A stretch of 64,000 nt of DNA from Dipteris shenzhenensis (GCA_047967505.1 CM106539.1); one strand, 5' to 3'. Shown: positions 44,450 through 56,761, numbered from the stretch's first letter. The notes: a model not told the origin generated them from the sequence alone. Numbers and translations are program-made.

Positions 44450-45566
44450 TCATACTCGGTAGGGTCCTTGACCTAGATACTTCAATTTTCCCTTGTATAC
44501 TTTGGCATTGTATAACAAGACTAAGTCGCCTTCCTTAATGTCTTTAGCTTTCAGATTTCTATCAAACCATGCCTTTCTTCTGCGTTTTTCTATTGTCATG
44601 GCATGGTAGGCGACTAGTCTTGTCTCTATATGCTTCTCCAACTGATAGATCCTTTTTTTCAAGGATTCATGGTCACCCATGCATTCCTGTACTACGATGC
44701 ATAGACTTGGTATTACAAATTCTTGTGGGACCACAGCTTCAAGGCCGTACACCAATTGAAAAGTTGTGTTCCCTGTACTGACCTTGAATGTGGTTCTATA
44801 TGCCCATAAGGCAGCATTCAGTTTCTTTGCCCAGTCAGAACGTTGTGATTCTACTACCTTGGTGAGGATAATGCATATTATTTTGTTGGTGGATTCTGCT
44901 AGTCCATTCCCTTGGGGGTAATAGGGTGTGCTTTTTCTATGGATTACCATGAAGCTAAACAAGAGTTCTTGGATTACCTCATTGACAAAATGAGTGCCTC
45001 TATCTGACACAATTTCAATGGGACATTTGAATCAAGTGATCACATTTTCGTGTAAGAATCTTGCTGTGATTTTGGCATCTACCTTTCTGACTGCTTTAGC
45101 TTCAGCCCATTTTGTAAAGTAATCAATGGCCACAATGATGTAGCATGCATGTGTTCCTTTTGCTACTGGATGTACCCACATAGTCAATCCCCCATTTTTC
45201 AAATGGTCTTTGTGGAACAATTGGTGTTAGGGGATTGAAGTCTTTGTGTTGTGGTTTAATAGTCCATTGGCATACATCATAGCCTTTTACATATTCATAG
45301 GCATCTGCCCATAATGTTGGCCACCAGTAGCCTGCGAGGAGAACTTTTCTTGCTATGGCTTCCCCTTCAAAGTGTCCTCCTGCAATGCCTTCATGGACTT
45401 CACTCAAGATTGGCATGTGATCTCGAGGCATTACACATCTTCTTAAGATCTGGTCCTTGCCCATCTTGTATAGTTGTCCTGCAATGATTTGATAGGGTGT
45501 AGCCTTTAGAATCAATTTTCTGGCATCTACTACTTTCATGTCAGAGGATGGTCTTCCTGCCATCAA
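44450..45566 (-). pseudogene. Gypsy integrase
   Basis: The N-terminal zinc-binding region reads HEGIAGGHFEGEAIARKVL and YWWPTLWADAYEYV...VCQW, with the first Cys of the HHCC set replaced by Tyr. The core has GIDYVG (first Asp), SDRGTHFVNEVI (second Asp) and YYPQGNGLAESTNKII (Glu), then AYRTTFKVSTG. The C-terminal part contains EGDLVLLYN and LKYLGQGPYRV. A frameshift near 45,170 and a TGA near 45,032 divide it. The enzyme would insert the cDNA into the genome; this copy is broken. Confidence 0.9.
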
Positions 45567-45587
45567 GTGCCCAATGATATATCCACA

Positions 45588-46515
45588 CTATTCTGGAACA
45601 ACATCTATTTGAAATAGTGTGGCATCTGGTAAGTCGTCTTTTACTCCAGTGGCTTCTTCTCCCAACTTGACTCGAGACATGTGATCGGCAATGTAGTGTT
45701 GGGCACCTTTGCGGACCACTATTTTGAAGTTGAATTCTTGAAGCAAGAGGAGCCATCTGGTTATTATTCCTGTGGTACACGGATGGTTCACAAGATAAAG
45801 CAATGCTTGATGGTCGGTGTAGAAGAAAAAATCATTTGCCAATAGATAGTGCCAAAATTTCTTTACACTATACACCATTGCTAGGGCTTCTCTTTCTGTG
45901 GTTGTATAGTTGATCTCTGCATCATTGAGTTGTCTACTGGCAAAGTAGAAGGGGTAGTCTTTCTTATGTTCACCAAGTTGACAAAGCACACTCCCAATTG
46001 CATACTTGGATCCATCAGTATGAACATGAAAATCAATATCCCAATTGGGAGATATAAGGATGGGTGCTATGATTAGGTGCCACTTTAAAAGCTCAAAGGC
46101 TTGGTCACACTCTTCAGTCCATAAGAACTCCACTAATAATTTGTAAAGTGGTCTAGCTATCATGGCATACTGTAATATAAATTTTCTATAATAGCTGACA
46201 TGTCCCATAAAGACTTGTACACCTTTGGAATTTGTAGGAGGAGGCAATTCCATGATGATTTTGATTTTGTCCATGAGAGATGATGTGTCCCAAAACAACT
46301 CCGTGGGTGACCATGAATTGGCATTTTGTTGGATTTAGTGAGATGCCATACTCCCTGCATTTGATTAGTACTTTTTCAAGACATTTGAAGTGGTCCTATT
46401 TGTTTGAATGGATGTACAAATCATCCAAGAACACTTGTAAAAACTTATTCAAAAATGACTTGAAAGCTATGAACATGACTCGTTGGAATGTGGCTGGGGC
46501 ATCACAAGGGCCGAA
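45588..46515 (-). pseudogene. Gypsy RT C-terminal half and RNase H
   Basis: Just left of the copia insertion the minus strand reads FGPCDAPATFQRVM and FLQVFLDDLYIHS, the RT thumb side with LDD in the place of YxDD. Then come PLYKLL, VHTDGSKYAIGSVLCQ, TERE, YTDHQALLYLVNH and ADHMSRV of RNase H. The joint with the other RT half is at the insertion point 46,515/52,025. Frame breaks are present around 46,300. Confidence 0.9.
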
Positions 46516-46869
46516 TGTTGAGATATCGAGCTCCACTCGCGATATGCCAGGGTGACTATTGTGCATTTATGTCACCGACTTGTTAGCTGGAGATGCGGTT
46601 GGTACACCGCCCACGAATAATAGCTGGATGACAGCTATCCTTATCTACACTAGTTCGTGGCTCAGTTAGTATGCCACCTTAGTTAGTTGAGTTTGGTTTT
46701 AAGACCCACATATAGGGTTCTTCTATTTTCTTTGTATTAGAGTTCTTTTGGCTTACACAACTAAGAAGAGAAAAACTGTTTTCAGCCTCCACCTTTGTGT
46801 GTATTCCCCCATTGTGCATGTGAGAATGCCACAAGTGAGACTCCTTCCCTCTCTCCCACAATCTTCACA
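46516..46869 (+). repeat. Copia 1 5' LTR
   Basis: Begins TGTTGAGATATCGAGC and ends CACAATCTTCACA. It carries CACATATAG, which is missing from the 3' LTR and probably was lost there. Confidence 0.95.
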
Positions 46870-46881
46870 TGGTATCAGAGC
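46870..46881 (+). other. Copia 1 primer binding site
   Basis: TGGTATCAGAGC directly follows the LTR. It is complementary to the 3' end of initiator methionine tRNA, the usual plant copia primer. Confidence 0.95.
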
Positions 46882-47413
46882 CTTGTTCGTGGTAAGGAGC
46901 TCAAGAAAGTAAGCCAAGTTCGTGGTGTCCTGGTAAGAGGACCAGTGTTGCTTTCCTATTTCGAGTTTGGTAGCAAATCTTTGTAGGTAGCACAACCAGA
47001 AGTGCAGGAGTGCACTGTTTCAGATTAAGACGCCCTTCGCAGTGTGGCGAGAGCACAGTATATACTACGGGAGAGGGCCAAGCCCTTAGTGACTTTAATT
47101 TTCTGATTTGAGGCCGTTTTGGGGCCCGTTTTGAAGGCAGAAGTTCTTCGCAGGCACTCAGAAAAAGGCCCTTTTTTTTGCTGTGCGACCACTGCGCGGC
47201 TAGTCGGTGGAAAGGTGCCGCAGAAATTGCATCGTATGCCTGTGTGCAGAGATATTGGGAGTTGCAGATTCATGCCTGTTGCTTGTTGATGCAAAATCAT
47301 CACTAGGAAGTGACTGTGTGGTGAAATACCACTTTCGTCAGTTTTGCAGATTTGCCCGTGTGAGGCAAAAGCTATGTTTTTTGCAGTGACAGAATATTTT
47401 GCAGTGTTTTGTA

Positions 47414-48245
47414 ATGGCATTTGATTCTCTTTCACAGATTGTCACTGAAAAGCTTGACAAGAACAACTTCCAGGCATGGAAGTTTAGAATGACAAATTTC
47501 TTGATGGGAAAAGGCTATTGGGAATTCATTATAGGAAATGAAGAAGAACTTGTTCTTCCTAATGTTCCCAGTCAACAGGAACTGCAGGCATTCAAAGGAT
47601 GACATGAGAGAGCCAGGAAAGTTATGTACTGGCTGTCTATCAGTATTTCGGACTCCATGATTGTGCATATTCAAGATGCAAATATGCCAAAGGAGGCATG
47701 GGATACTTTGGCAAAAATGTATAGCACAAATACGCAAGCCAGGAAAATGCAACTCAAACAGGAGTTGCACAATGTGCAGAGAGAAAATTTGAGCATAAAT
47801 GACTACCACATGAAAGTGAAGAAAATTGCAGATGCACTTGCTTCCATTGGGTCGCCAGTGGATGATGACGATTTGGTTTCTGTGACCTTGAATGGTCTAG
47901 GAAAGGATTATGCACAATTCGAGACATCCATTGATGTCCGTGAAAAATTTCCAGATTTTGAGGAGTTGATTGCTCTTCTAATTTCTGAAGAGCAAAGAAA
48001 TGGGGGTGCATCTTCTTCAGCAGGAACTTCAAAAGAAACTGTCTTCTACTCAAATGCTAGTAGAGGTAGAGGCAGAGGTAGAGGAGGCCGATCTGCAGGC
48101 CGTGGTAGAAATCAAAATATGCAGCAAACGCAAGAAAACCAGTCCTATGCAAGAGGACGTGGTAACTCTAGAGGCAGGGGGAGCCAAAGAGGCCGTGGTG
48201 GATGGCAGAGAAGCCAAAATGCAAACAGCAATGTTGAAAGCAGAA
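47414..48245 (+). pseudogene. Copia 1 Gag, with zinc-knuckle deletion
   Basis: Starts MAFDSLSQIVTEKL, followed by NNFQAWKFRMTNFLMGKG and the UBN2-type Gag block (ARKMQLKQELHNV, DDDLVSVTLNGLGKDYA), then an Arg/Gly-rich tail. A TGA at 47,600-47,602 stands where copia 2 has TCG. About 50 bp that encode the CCHC knuckle in copia 2 are missing after NSNVE, also shifting the frame into TGA at 48,254-48,256. Gag packages RNA; without the knuckle this copy would not package well. Confidence 0.9.
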
Positions 48246-48256
48246 TGACATTATGA

Positions 48257-49570
48257 ATGGAAAATTGCAGCAAGGCAATTATGCATCCTCTAGTAGACAG
48301 AAATGAGCATTTGTTTATGGTGCAGCATATGAAAAATTCTGTAACAAGTGCAGAAGAAAGCAATGATGTGTGGTATGTTGACTCGGGTGCATCAAACCAC
48401 ATGACAGGTCACGCTGAATGGATGCAGGGTGCAAGGAAAATGGAAAAACCAGGATTTGTGGAGACTGGTGATGATACTGCACATCCTATTGTGCAGATTG
48501 GCAAAATTCCTTTGTCTATGCAGGATGGGAAAAAGAAATACTTATCTGATGTATTTCATGTCCCAAACATCACCAAGAACCTGGTTTCTATTGGTCAGAT
48601 GGTTGAGCAGGGCTTGCAGGTCAGATTTAATCCTCATGGATGCTTTGTTGAGGATATGAAAAATAATGGTCGCTTGATAGCAAAAGGAAAGGAGAAGGGC
48701 AGGATGTTTACGTTGGATGGGGACATGCCTGAATTGAGTGTAGCAATGTTTGCACATGGGACCGGTGTAGTTGCAGATATTGATATCTGGCACAAACGCA
48801 TTGGTCATGTTAATATACAGCGACTTAAATCAATGCAAGCCCAAAATATTGTTGCAGGATTGCCTAAATTCAAGGTTGCAGAAATGCACAAGGTTTGTGA
48901 AGCCTGTCAATTTGGGAAACAAGCAAGGAAACCTTTTCCTAGGCATGTTCAAGAGAGTAAAAAGCCATTGGAATTAATCCACTCTGATGTGTGGACTACA
49001 AAAGTTGCATCTATTGGAGGCTGTCACTATTTTGTCACATTTATTGATGACTTTAGCAGAAAACTGTGGGTGTATTTTATGAAAAAGAAAAGTGAAGTGT
49101 TTGGGCACTTCAAAGCTTTCAAAGCTATGGTGGAAAAAGAAACAGGCCTGCAAATAAAATGCCTAAGGTCAGATGGAGGGGGAGAGTACCTCTCAAATGA
49201 GTTTGCAAGGTTCTTGCAGGAGCATGGTATAAAGCAGCAATATTCATGCAGTCATACCCCACAGCAAAATGGAATTGTAGAAAGAAAAAACAGGCATATT
49301 GGAGAGGTATCTCGGGCTATGCTAAATGAAAAAGATCTACCAGATTATTATTGGGCTGAAGCAGTTGCTACAGCAGTCTATATAATGAACAGGACTCCCA
49401 CTGCAGCAATACATGGCATGACGCCAGAGGAGATGTATACTGGTAGGAAACTAGATATTTCTCATCTGAAGATTTTTGGTTGCATTGCCTATGTCCATGT
49501 GCCAGATGAGTTGAGGTCCAAGTTGGATCCAAAAGCTGAGAAGTGCATCTTTATTGGTTATTCTCTGTAG
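48257..49570 (+). pseudogene. Copia 1 protease and integrase
   Basis: A 437-codon stretch. Protease active site is WYVDSGASNHMTG. The pre-integrase zinc block is WHKRIGHVNIQRL ... CEACQFGKQARKPF. The integrase core has HSDVWTTK and FIDDFSRKLWVYF (Asp), RSDGGGEYLSNEF (Asp) and PQQNGIVERKNRHI (Glu). It ends KCIFIGYSL followed by TAG TAG; the first of these stops is shared with copia 2. Confidence 0.93.
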
Positions 49571-51718
49571 TAGAAAGGGTATAGATGCTATAACCCTTCT
49601 ACACGTAAGTTCACAGTGAGCAGAGATGTTGTTTTTGATGAGATGAGCAGCTGGTATAAACCAGTAAATGTGATGATTGATGTAGATGCACAAAATGGTA
49701 ATGCTGCATAGAATGCACAGCAGCAATCACAAAATATTAGTGGACCTGGAGTGTCCTCTACCAGTGGTTCACATACTTCGCCATGGATAGGCAGATTGAG
49801 ATCAGGAGAATCCCCTCAAAGCAATGCAGAGAGTGGTACGCAGGTATCACAAAAAGGAAAAGAGAAGGTAGATCAGCCCATGTTTTATGTGAATGCAGGT
49901 CACTCTTGTGTGGATGGTGAATCCAGTGGCTCAGAGTAGAGCATTGATGATGAGTTGGGTATTCCTTCTGTTGTTACACCTGGAGTAAGGAAGACCAGGG
50001 ATGTTTTGAGAGCACCTAGAAGTGAGCCTATTTTGCACAGGTCTACCAGGGTTAGGTATCCTGTGGATAGGCTGAAATATGATGGATTTACAGCCATTCA
50101 CTATGCCTATATGGTCAAAGTGATACAGGAACCAGAACCCACTTCTTTTGAGCAAGCCATGGGAAATGAAAAATGGGAGAAAGCCATGGATGAAGAAATG
50201 GATGCCTTGGAAGCAAATGCTACATGGGAATTGGTGCCTTTGCCTAAAGACAAGAATGCAATTGGCTATAAGTGGGTTTATAAGATCAAGCACAATGCAG
50301 ATGGTTCTGTGAACAGATACAAGGCAAGATTAGTTGTCAAGGGGTATGCATAGACAAACGGCATTGATTATGAAGAAACATTCAGTCCGGTTGCAAGGAT
50401 GGCAACTGTAAGAGCAATCATTGCTATGGCTGCATCAAAGGGATGGTCTTTACATCAGATGGATGTAAAGAATGCCTTCTTGCATGGTGATTTGCAAGAC
50501 GAGGTCTTTATGGAACAGCCACCAGGTTATGTTCATGCTATTCATCCTGAGTTTGTGTGCAGATTGAAGAAAGCCTTATATGGCTTGAAGCAAGCACCTA
50601 GAGCATGGTCTGACAAGATAGGACAGTATCTTGTCACTATTGGCTTTTAGATTTCCAAGGCAGATTTCTCACTCTATGTGAGAAAAACAGAGAAAGGTAT
50701 TATGTTGCTTGTCATTTATGTTGATGATTTGATCATCACAGGTGATAGTGATGAAGATATCCTTCATGTGAAAATGCTATTAAAGCAGAAGTTTGAGATG
50801 AAGTATTTGGGAGAGCTGCGTTATTTCTTGGGCATGGAGATGATCAGATCACCAAGTGGGATACAGCTCTTGCAGAGGCAGTATGGATTGGACATGCTGT
50901 CCAAATATGGGATGACAGGCTGTAAGCCTATTTCAGTTCCTTTGGAGCAGAATGTGAAGCTGAGCACAGATGCAGGTGAGCTTTTGGAAGACCCTACTAT
51001 GTACAGACGCATAGTAGGAAGTTTGATTTACATGACTATTACCAGGCCAGATTTGAGCTATGCTGTTGGGTTGGTAACTCAGTTTATGCAGGCTCCAAGG
51101 AAACCGCATTTGGATGCGGCTAGACGCATACTCAGGTATGTGAAGTCCACATTGCAGTATGGACTATTTTATGAGGCTGGGGTTCAGATATAGTTGCATG
51201 GATACACTGATGCTGATTGGGCTGGTAGCATTTCAGATAGACGATCTACCAGTGGATATGTGTTCTCTTTTGGGAGTGCTGCAGTCACTTGGAGCAGCAA
51301 GAAACAGCCTACAGTTGCCTTGTCAAGCACAGAGGCTGAGTACAGGGGTGTAGTAATGGCTGCATGTGAGGTAGCTTGGTTGCATAAGCTACTTTATGAT
51401 ATGCATCAGTCTACAGATGGGCCGGTTGTCATTTATTGTGACAACATGAGCAGTATACATTTGGCAAAGAACCCAGTCTTTCATGCTAGAACAAAGCACG
51501 TTGAGGTGCATTATCACTATGTGCGGGAGAAGGTTTTACTAGGTCTTATTGATCTAGTTTATGTCAGCACAGAGGATCAGGTAGCTGACATATTCACGAA
51601 AGCATTGGGCGCAGAGAAGCTGCGCAAGTTCAGAGACCTGCTTGGTGTGCAGGATTTGGGATTGAGCTCGAGGGGGAGTGTTGAGATATCGAGCTCCACT
51701 CGCGATATGCCAGGGTGA
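49571..51718 (+). pseudogene. Copia 1 reverse transcriptase and RNase H
   Basis: After a variable linker, RT blocks are [55 protein letters not shown] and VIYVDDLIITG (catalytic YVDD), then RNase [23 protein letters not shown] and [15 protein letters not shown] stops at 49,571, 49,709, 49,937, 50,351, 50,648 and 51,191 interrupt otherwise intact sequence. At most of these copia 2 has CAG (Gln). The reading ends inside the 3' LTR. Confidence 0.93.
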
Positions 51719-52024
51719 CTGTTGTGCATTTATGTCACCGACTTGTTAGCTGGAGATGCGGTTGGTACACCGCCCACGAATAATAGCTGGATGACAGCTA
51801 TCCTTATCTACACTAGTTCGTGGCTTAGTTAGTATGCCACCTTAGTTAGTTGAGTTTGGTTTTGAGACCGGGTTCTTCTATTTTCTTTGTATTAGAGTTC
51901 TTTTGGCTTACACAACTAAGAAGAGAAAAACTGTTTTCAGCCTCCACCTTTGTGTGTATTACCCCATTGTGCATGTGAGAAAGCCACAAGTGAGACTCCT
52001 TCCCTCTCTCCCACAATCTTCACA
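51679..52024 (+). repeat. Copia 1 3' LTR
   Basis: Begins TGTTGAGATATCGAGC after the polypurine tract GAGGGGGAG (51,670-51,678) and ends CACAATCTTCACA. It is 8 bp shorter than the 5' LTR. Confidence 0.95.
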
Positions 52025-52413
52025 TCGAACGGCATGACTCTATATGCAAAAATACCCCATTCTGTAGCAAATGCTATTTTTGATTGGTCTTGAGGACCAA
52101 TTTGCACTTGGTTATAGCCACTGAAGCCATCCAAGAAGCTATATATTTCGGATCTTGCCACCTTTTCCAACACTGTTTTTGTTAAAAGTAGGGGATAGTG
52201 ATCCCTAATTGTGGCGGCATTCACATTTTTTAAGTTTACACATATTGTGAGCATCTTGTTGCATTTAGGCACAATGACAATGGGTGAAACCCAATCAGTG
52301 TGCTCTATCTTGTAGATGAATCCGGCATCTAGAAGTTTTTCTAGATCGTCATAAACCATGGTGCCATATTTAGGATTTGTACAATAAGGTCCACATACCT
52401 TGGGGTTGAGCAC
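52025..52413 (-). pseudogene. Gypsy RT N-terminal half
   Basis: The minus strand reads DDLEKLLDAGFIYKI, WVSPIVIVPKCN, ICVNLKNVNAATIRDHYPL and SFLDGFSGYNQVQI (first catalytic Asp region), ending AYRVMPF where copia 1 cuts in. The usual RVCVDYRxLN has become TICVNLKNVN. Confidence 0.9.
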
Positions 52414-53661
52414 CTTCCCTTATAGGTATCGTGTGTACTGCCACTTCTAATGAAATTCCTTTCATCTCTTTGTATTTCCATGCTAGGCAATCACAATATT
52501 CCATTAGGAGTTCTTTGAGTTTGGTTTCATGTTCTTGACGAAGCTATTTCCCAATGAAAACCAATTTTTCTTCCTCCCCTTCAAGTGCGAGGTTTATTGT
52601 GCGTGTTTTTGCCAGTCCCTCATAGATTGGAGTTTCACTAATGCTATCAGTTTCTCGAAATTCAGATTCTTTGAGTGGTCTTGGCATTGCTATTGGTGCA
52701 CTCCCACTTGTATAATTCTTGAGTATTCCATCACTTCTCAAAGATCGGCCTCTGATGGGGTTGAACTAGCCTGACATGTGTCATGTGTACTGGGTGGCAT
52801 AGTTGCATTTATTAATTTGTTAGGCTCTTCTTTTCTTTCTTTTTCTAAAGTCTCTTGATTGAGCTTCATCTGCACATGTGGCTTATATTTATGAAACTTC
52901 TTACGTTGGGAACTGTGGGGTAACTTTTCCACTGGTAAGGTGTTTCCAAGTAAGGGTTCATTTGTTGCGCATACTCCTTCCAGTCCCTCAGGGGGCCATT
53001 CAAGAGGCGGTGATTTTGAGTTTGAGGGAGCTGATTTTGCAAGGTACAATTCAATGATCCTTGATTGGAATCGTCCGAATTCATTGAAGTGCTCGGCCTT
53101 AAGCTTTTCTGTGATTTCCTCCTTCAGCATTCTTGCGGGATCTTCTGCTGTTATTCAACTTTGGAGGTTCAACTTTTAGGAGTTCGACTGCATTAGGGCA
53201 TGCTGAATGGCTAAGTCATTATCAAAGAATTGACCTTCAATTTTAGCATTTGCAGCCTCTGTTTAAAGGTCCCAAGGAAAATCTGAGTCATCTTTGGTAT
53301 GGGTACCTTGTTCAGGTTCATTATCCCACTCGAGGTTAGCCATAAAGAATGGCATCTCTAGATTGATTGGTTCTTCATGTTGGAGTGGAGGATCTACCTA
53401 TAGCGCCTTAGCATCGATCTGTGAGAAGATGGGGTCTAGTGAATGGCAGTTGTCAATGGTTGCCAATGTTTGTATCCAGTTATTGACATTGCTTTGTGAG
53501 TCACCTGCTATGGCATGCTATTGCAAGGGAGTTGATTTGCTTCAAATTGTTGTTAAAGATGTGTCATCCAATGCTCTAGGCACAATTGGTTTAATAGCTC
53601 CTGTCCCCACATTCACCTTGACTTTAGTGTCTTAATTCTAGGTTGTCACTCTATCAATTCC
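52414..53661 (-). pseudogene. Gypsy region between protease and RT
   Basis: Minus-strand fragments without clear domain matches. One holds MLKEEITEKLKAEHF and ESEFRETDSISETPIYE. It is probably the divergent linker between protease and RT, with several stops. Confidence 0.45.
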
Positions 53662-54030
53662 CTAGTCATGGAGGACTGATGCTTCCTGTAACCAAGGACA
53701 TCCTAGTAAGATTTGATAGGTTTTTTTGGGGAGATCCAAGATTGTGAATTGAAGGGAAAAGAGTACACCTGCGATCTTTGTGGACATGCCATTTACTATT
53801 CCCAAGGGTTTAGCCCGTGAATCATCGATAAAGCGTATGTTGAAATTAGCCTTTTGCATTGGTGGGAGACCCCATTCTTCGTAGAGCTCCTTTGATAGGA
53901 CATTTACACCTGCTCCACCATCCACTATGGCTTGGACTTCAGTATTTGTCTTGTGGATCAAAGACATAGTAATGTTGCATATGTCATCTCTCTCACCCAT
54001 CCACACAGAGATATCTTCAATGTTGTTCAT
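53662..54030 (-). pseudogene. Gypsy aspartic protease
   Basis: The block AIVDGGAGVNVLSKELYEEW has the catalytic Asp, with DGGA instead of the common DSGA. QILLGCPWL is the second conserved element (usually ILGRPWL). It lies between the zinc knuckles and RT, as expected. It would cut the Gag-Pol polyprotein. Confidence 0.85.
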
Positions 54031-54057
54031 ACGTGGAGGGGGATTTGCGGGTTCAAC

Positions 54058-55302
54058 TCATCCTTTGAAACTCTCCCAAAGATTGGGACAATTTCGGAGG
54101 AGGATTCCGACGGGAATTGACATAGGGCAACTCAAGATGCTAGAGAGTGCGGCTCCTTCAAGTTGACATGGCGGTACATTATGTTGTGGAGTTTGTTGTT
54201 GGAACAGAAGCTCGAGTACAGTATCATTACTTTGTGGGGCCAAGTCATAGATTGGGTCTTGAGCTTGCTTCTCAGCCTCAAATTGAGCTTGTTCCTTTTG
54301 TACCCATTGTTGAAGTGCCTGAAAATGAGCCATCTCCACCTCTGCATTTGGGTATGGAGCTTCTTTCATTTGAGGCTCAGGAGTTGATGTGGATGAGCTT
54401 GGTTGATCATTGCTTGACGGAGGTGGAGGCACTTGTGCTTTCTTTTTCAGAAGTCACTTTGGTTGGATTGGAATGTTAGGATCCTTGGTGGCCTCTTTCT
54501 GTTGGCATGTAATTACATTGACAGCATGTTGTGCTACAGTTGCCGGACCCAGACTTTGATGGTCCACCCCAATGATGCCGATGGGGACATCAAGCTTAAA
54601 CCTCTATTTGTTTTGGGATCTTATTTTTCATGGGACAATCCATGCACACATGTCCTATACTAGAATCTCTGCAGAGTGGTTGGAAAGTAACTCGACTACC
54701 ACGATGAGGGCACTCTGCGATCCGGTGATTTTCTCCACAACTGTAGCACTTGACCGGGTGTGTGATATGTGTTGGGTCGTACTTGATTTGCATAAACTAG
54801 TATTAGACCATCTGCACCTTCTACATAGTACACTCAGTACTCTACTTCATACTCAAATAACAAGTCTACTTTCTCATCTTTTAATTGATGTATTGGAACT
54901 AATTGAGGACCTGGGTTTGGTGCTCTTGGATATGGTCGTGGATTCGAATTCCTAAGTAGTTGTGGGACTTGTGTTCGAATAGGAACAGGATTTAGCCTTA
55001 GAGCTACGGGCGCTTGTGTAAGTGCTAGTTGCCTGTATACTGGCATGGGTGCTGTTTGGTATTGTTGAGGTCGAGGCAGGTTGTTGCACATATTTTAAGA
55101 TGCAATTGTTCTCATCATGGCCACCGATGATGCAGATATGGCACCACAACCTTGGCGGTGGATTTGCTTGTGCAATGATCCTAGCTCTTAGGACCAGACA
55201 CTCATTTCTTGTATGATTGGCCATGTAGTGTAGACACCACACATTTTCTTGCCATGGATATGTCTGAGTTGGCGGCTGAGACAAGTGAAGTTTTTGTTCC
55301 AT
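54058..55302 (-). pseudogene. Gypsy Gag C-terminal region with zinc knuckles
   Basis: From the right: MEQKLHLSQPP (start at 55,302), a degenerate knuckle CLHYMANHTRNEC, a regular CHICIIGGHDENNC (CX2CX4HX4C), then a Pro/Gln-rich stretch, then CYSCGENHRIAEC (CX2CX3HX4C) and a Gln-rich tail near 54,150-54,400. The nucleocapsid function is RNA binding. The large capsid part expected upstream is not recognisable; this copy may use a short Gag or have lost it. Confidence 0.75.
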
Positions 55303-55959
55303 GGCAGTTAGGTTAACTAACTAACAATTATACTAAGGTTAAAACTAACCTAATGTAAGTTAATACTAACCTAACCTAGGTTAGACTAACTAGCCTAGGT
55401 TAAACTAAGCTAGTTAATCTAACCTAATCGAGGCGAACCTAACAGTAGTTAGTAACTAATGTGAGGTTAGTTTTAAAAAAATAATAAATAGGGGGGGTTC
55501 ATTGTGGCCGTGCAGGGGGGGTGGTGGGGGTTTTAAACAGGGGGGAAGGGGAGAGGGGAGGGTGAGAGGGGGGCGGGATGCAGGAAAGGGGGTGAGAGGG
55601 GGGCGGGTGGTGGGCAGGGCGATGGGCAAGCGGGGGGGAAAACACAGGGGAGGGGAGGGGAGAGGGAAGGGTGAGAGGAGCGCGGGACGTGGGTGAGGGG
55701 GGGCGGGTGGTGATGCAAGGGAGGGGAGTGGAGAGGGGAGGGTGAGAGGGGAAGGTGAGAGCGGGTGGGTGGTGGGCAAGGAGCGGGGGTAGAGGGGCAC
55801 GGGTGGGCACCACCATTGGCAGCTCCGTTATCGACAGGGCAGGCACAGTTGGCATGCCACCGTGGGCGAGCGTTGCAAGCACTGCCCTCTGTAGCAGTAA
55901 GGGCCTTAAGGCCCTTGCTTTAGAAGGTAGGGAGTGGTCGGCGAGGGGGGGTAGAGAGA

Positions 55960-56238
55960 AAGGGGGGAGAGAGAAAGAGGGAGGGGGATGGTAGAGAGAG
56001 GGGGGGTAAGGGAGGGAGAGAGAGAGGGGGGGAAGGAGGTGGAGGGCGAGAGAATGAGAGAGAGAGTGAGAGAGAGTGAGAGTAGAGAGCGAGAGTGAGA
56101 CAAAGAGAGAGTGAGAGAGAAAAAAAGAGAGAGCAAGTGAGAGAGAGAGAAAAAGAGAGAGCGAGTGAGAGAGAGAGTGGGGGAGAGAGAGAGTGTGTGA
56201 GAGAGAGAAAATAGAGAGAGAGAAGAGAGAGAGAGAGT

Positions 56239-56290
<52 letters not shown>

Positions 56291-56400
56291 AGAAAGGGGG
56301 AGGGAAAGAGAGAGATAGGGAAAGAGTGAGGAAAAGAGAGAGAGAGAGTATAGAGAGAGAAAAAGATAGAGATAGATAGAGAGAGAGAGAAAGAAAGAGA

Positions 56401-56449
<49 letters not shown>

Positions 56450-56455
56450 GGTGGG
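55960..56455. repeat. (GA)n microsatellite tract
   Basis: About 500 bp of nearly pure GA repeats with G-rich ends. Ser/Leu open frames on the minus strand are artefacts. Confidence 0.95.
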
Positions 56456-56466
56456 GGGGAAGAGGG

Positions 56467-56761
56467 TGTTGAGATATGGTGCCATAAGCACATAGATTAA
56501 AGGCTAAGGTATGGTATAGGAAAGAATTAAAGTAGCCACCCTAGGATGTGGACTACATGATGTGGAGATGTGGATTGAGGATATCCACAAGGAGAGATGT
56601 GGATGAGAGGATCCCACATGGTTTGACTATTCTAAAGGCTCTCTCTATATAAGAAGCCTATCATGTATTGTTGATTATATAGATTGCAATAGATTGAGTG
56701 TTTGCTACCCTATGTCTCTCTCATGGTGCTTTGATCCTCCTTGATCCTTCACTTTCACACA
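56467..56761 (+). mobile_element. Solo LTR of a copia-like element
   Basis: Starts TGTTGAGATATGGTGCC and ends CTTTCACACA, with TATA-like CTCTATATAAGAAG at about 56,640-56,653. Flanking 5-mers are GAGGG and GGGGG in purine-rich sequence, compatible with a one-mismatch target duplication. The start resembles copia 1's TGTTGAGATATCG but the body differs. No internal region is present, so unequal recombination between two LTRs is likely. Confidence 0.65.

Larger units (their letters stand above)
46516..52024 (+). mobile_element. Copia element 1, full-length, nested in the gypsy RT
   Basis: The two LTRs are 354 bp (46,516-46,869) and 346 bp (51,679-52,024), both TG...CA. They differ by an 8-bp indel and about five substitutions. 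Flanking 5-bp sites are CCGAA (46,511-46,515) and TCGAA (52,025-52,029), one mismatch apart. PBS and PPT are in place. Order is Gag, protease, integrase, RT, RNase H, so Ty1/copia. The flanking gypsy RT codons rejoin (MPF then GPCDAPATFQ), so the insertion is younger than the gypsy element. Stops and a Gag deletion make it defective. Confidence 0.95.

Noticed and set aside
47600-51193. Reassigned TAG = Gln genetic code
   Set aside because: TAG lies at Gln positions in the copia copies, but genes B and C end at TAG, and other elements in the window have TAG at non-Gln sites. Decay of CAG explains it better.
55499-56493. Ser/Leu-rich protein on the minus strand
   Set aside because: Translation of a (GA)n microsatellite; it reads equally well in two frames.
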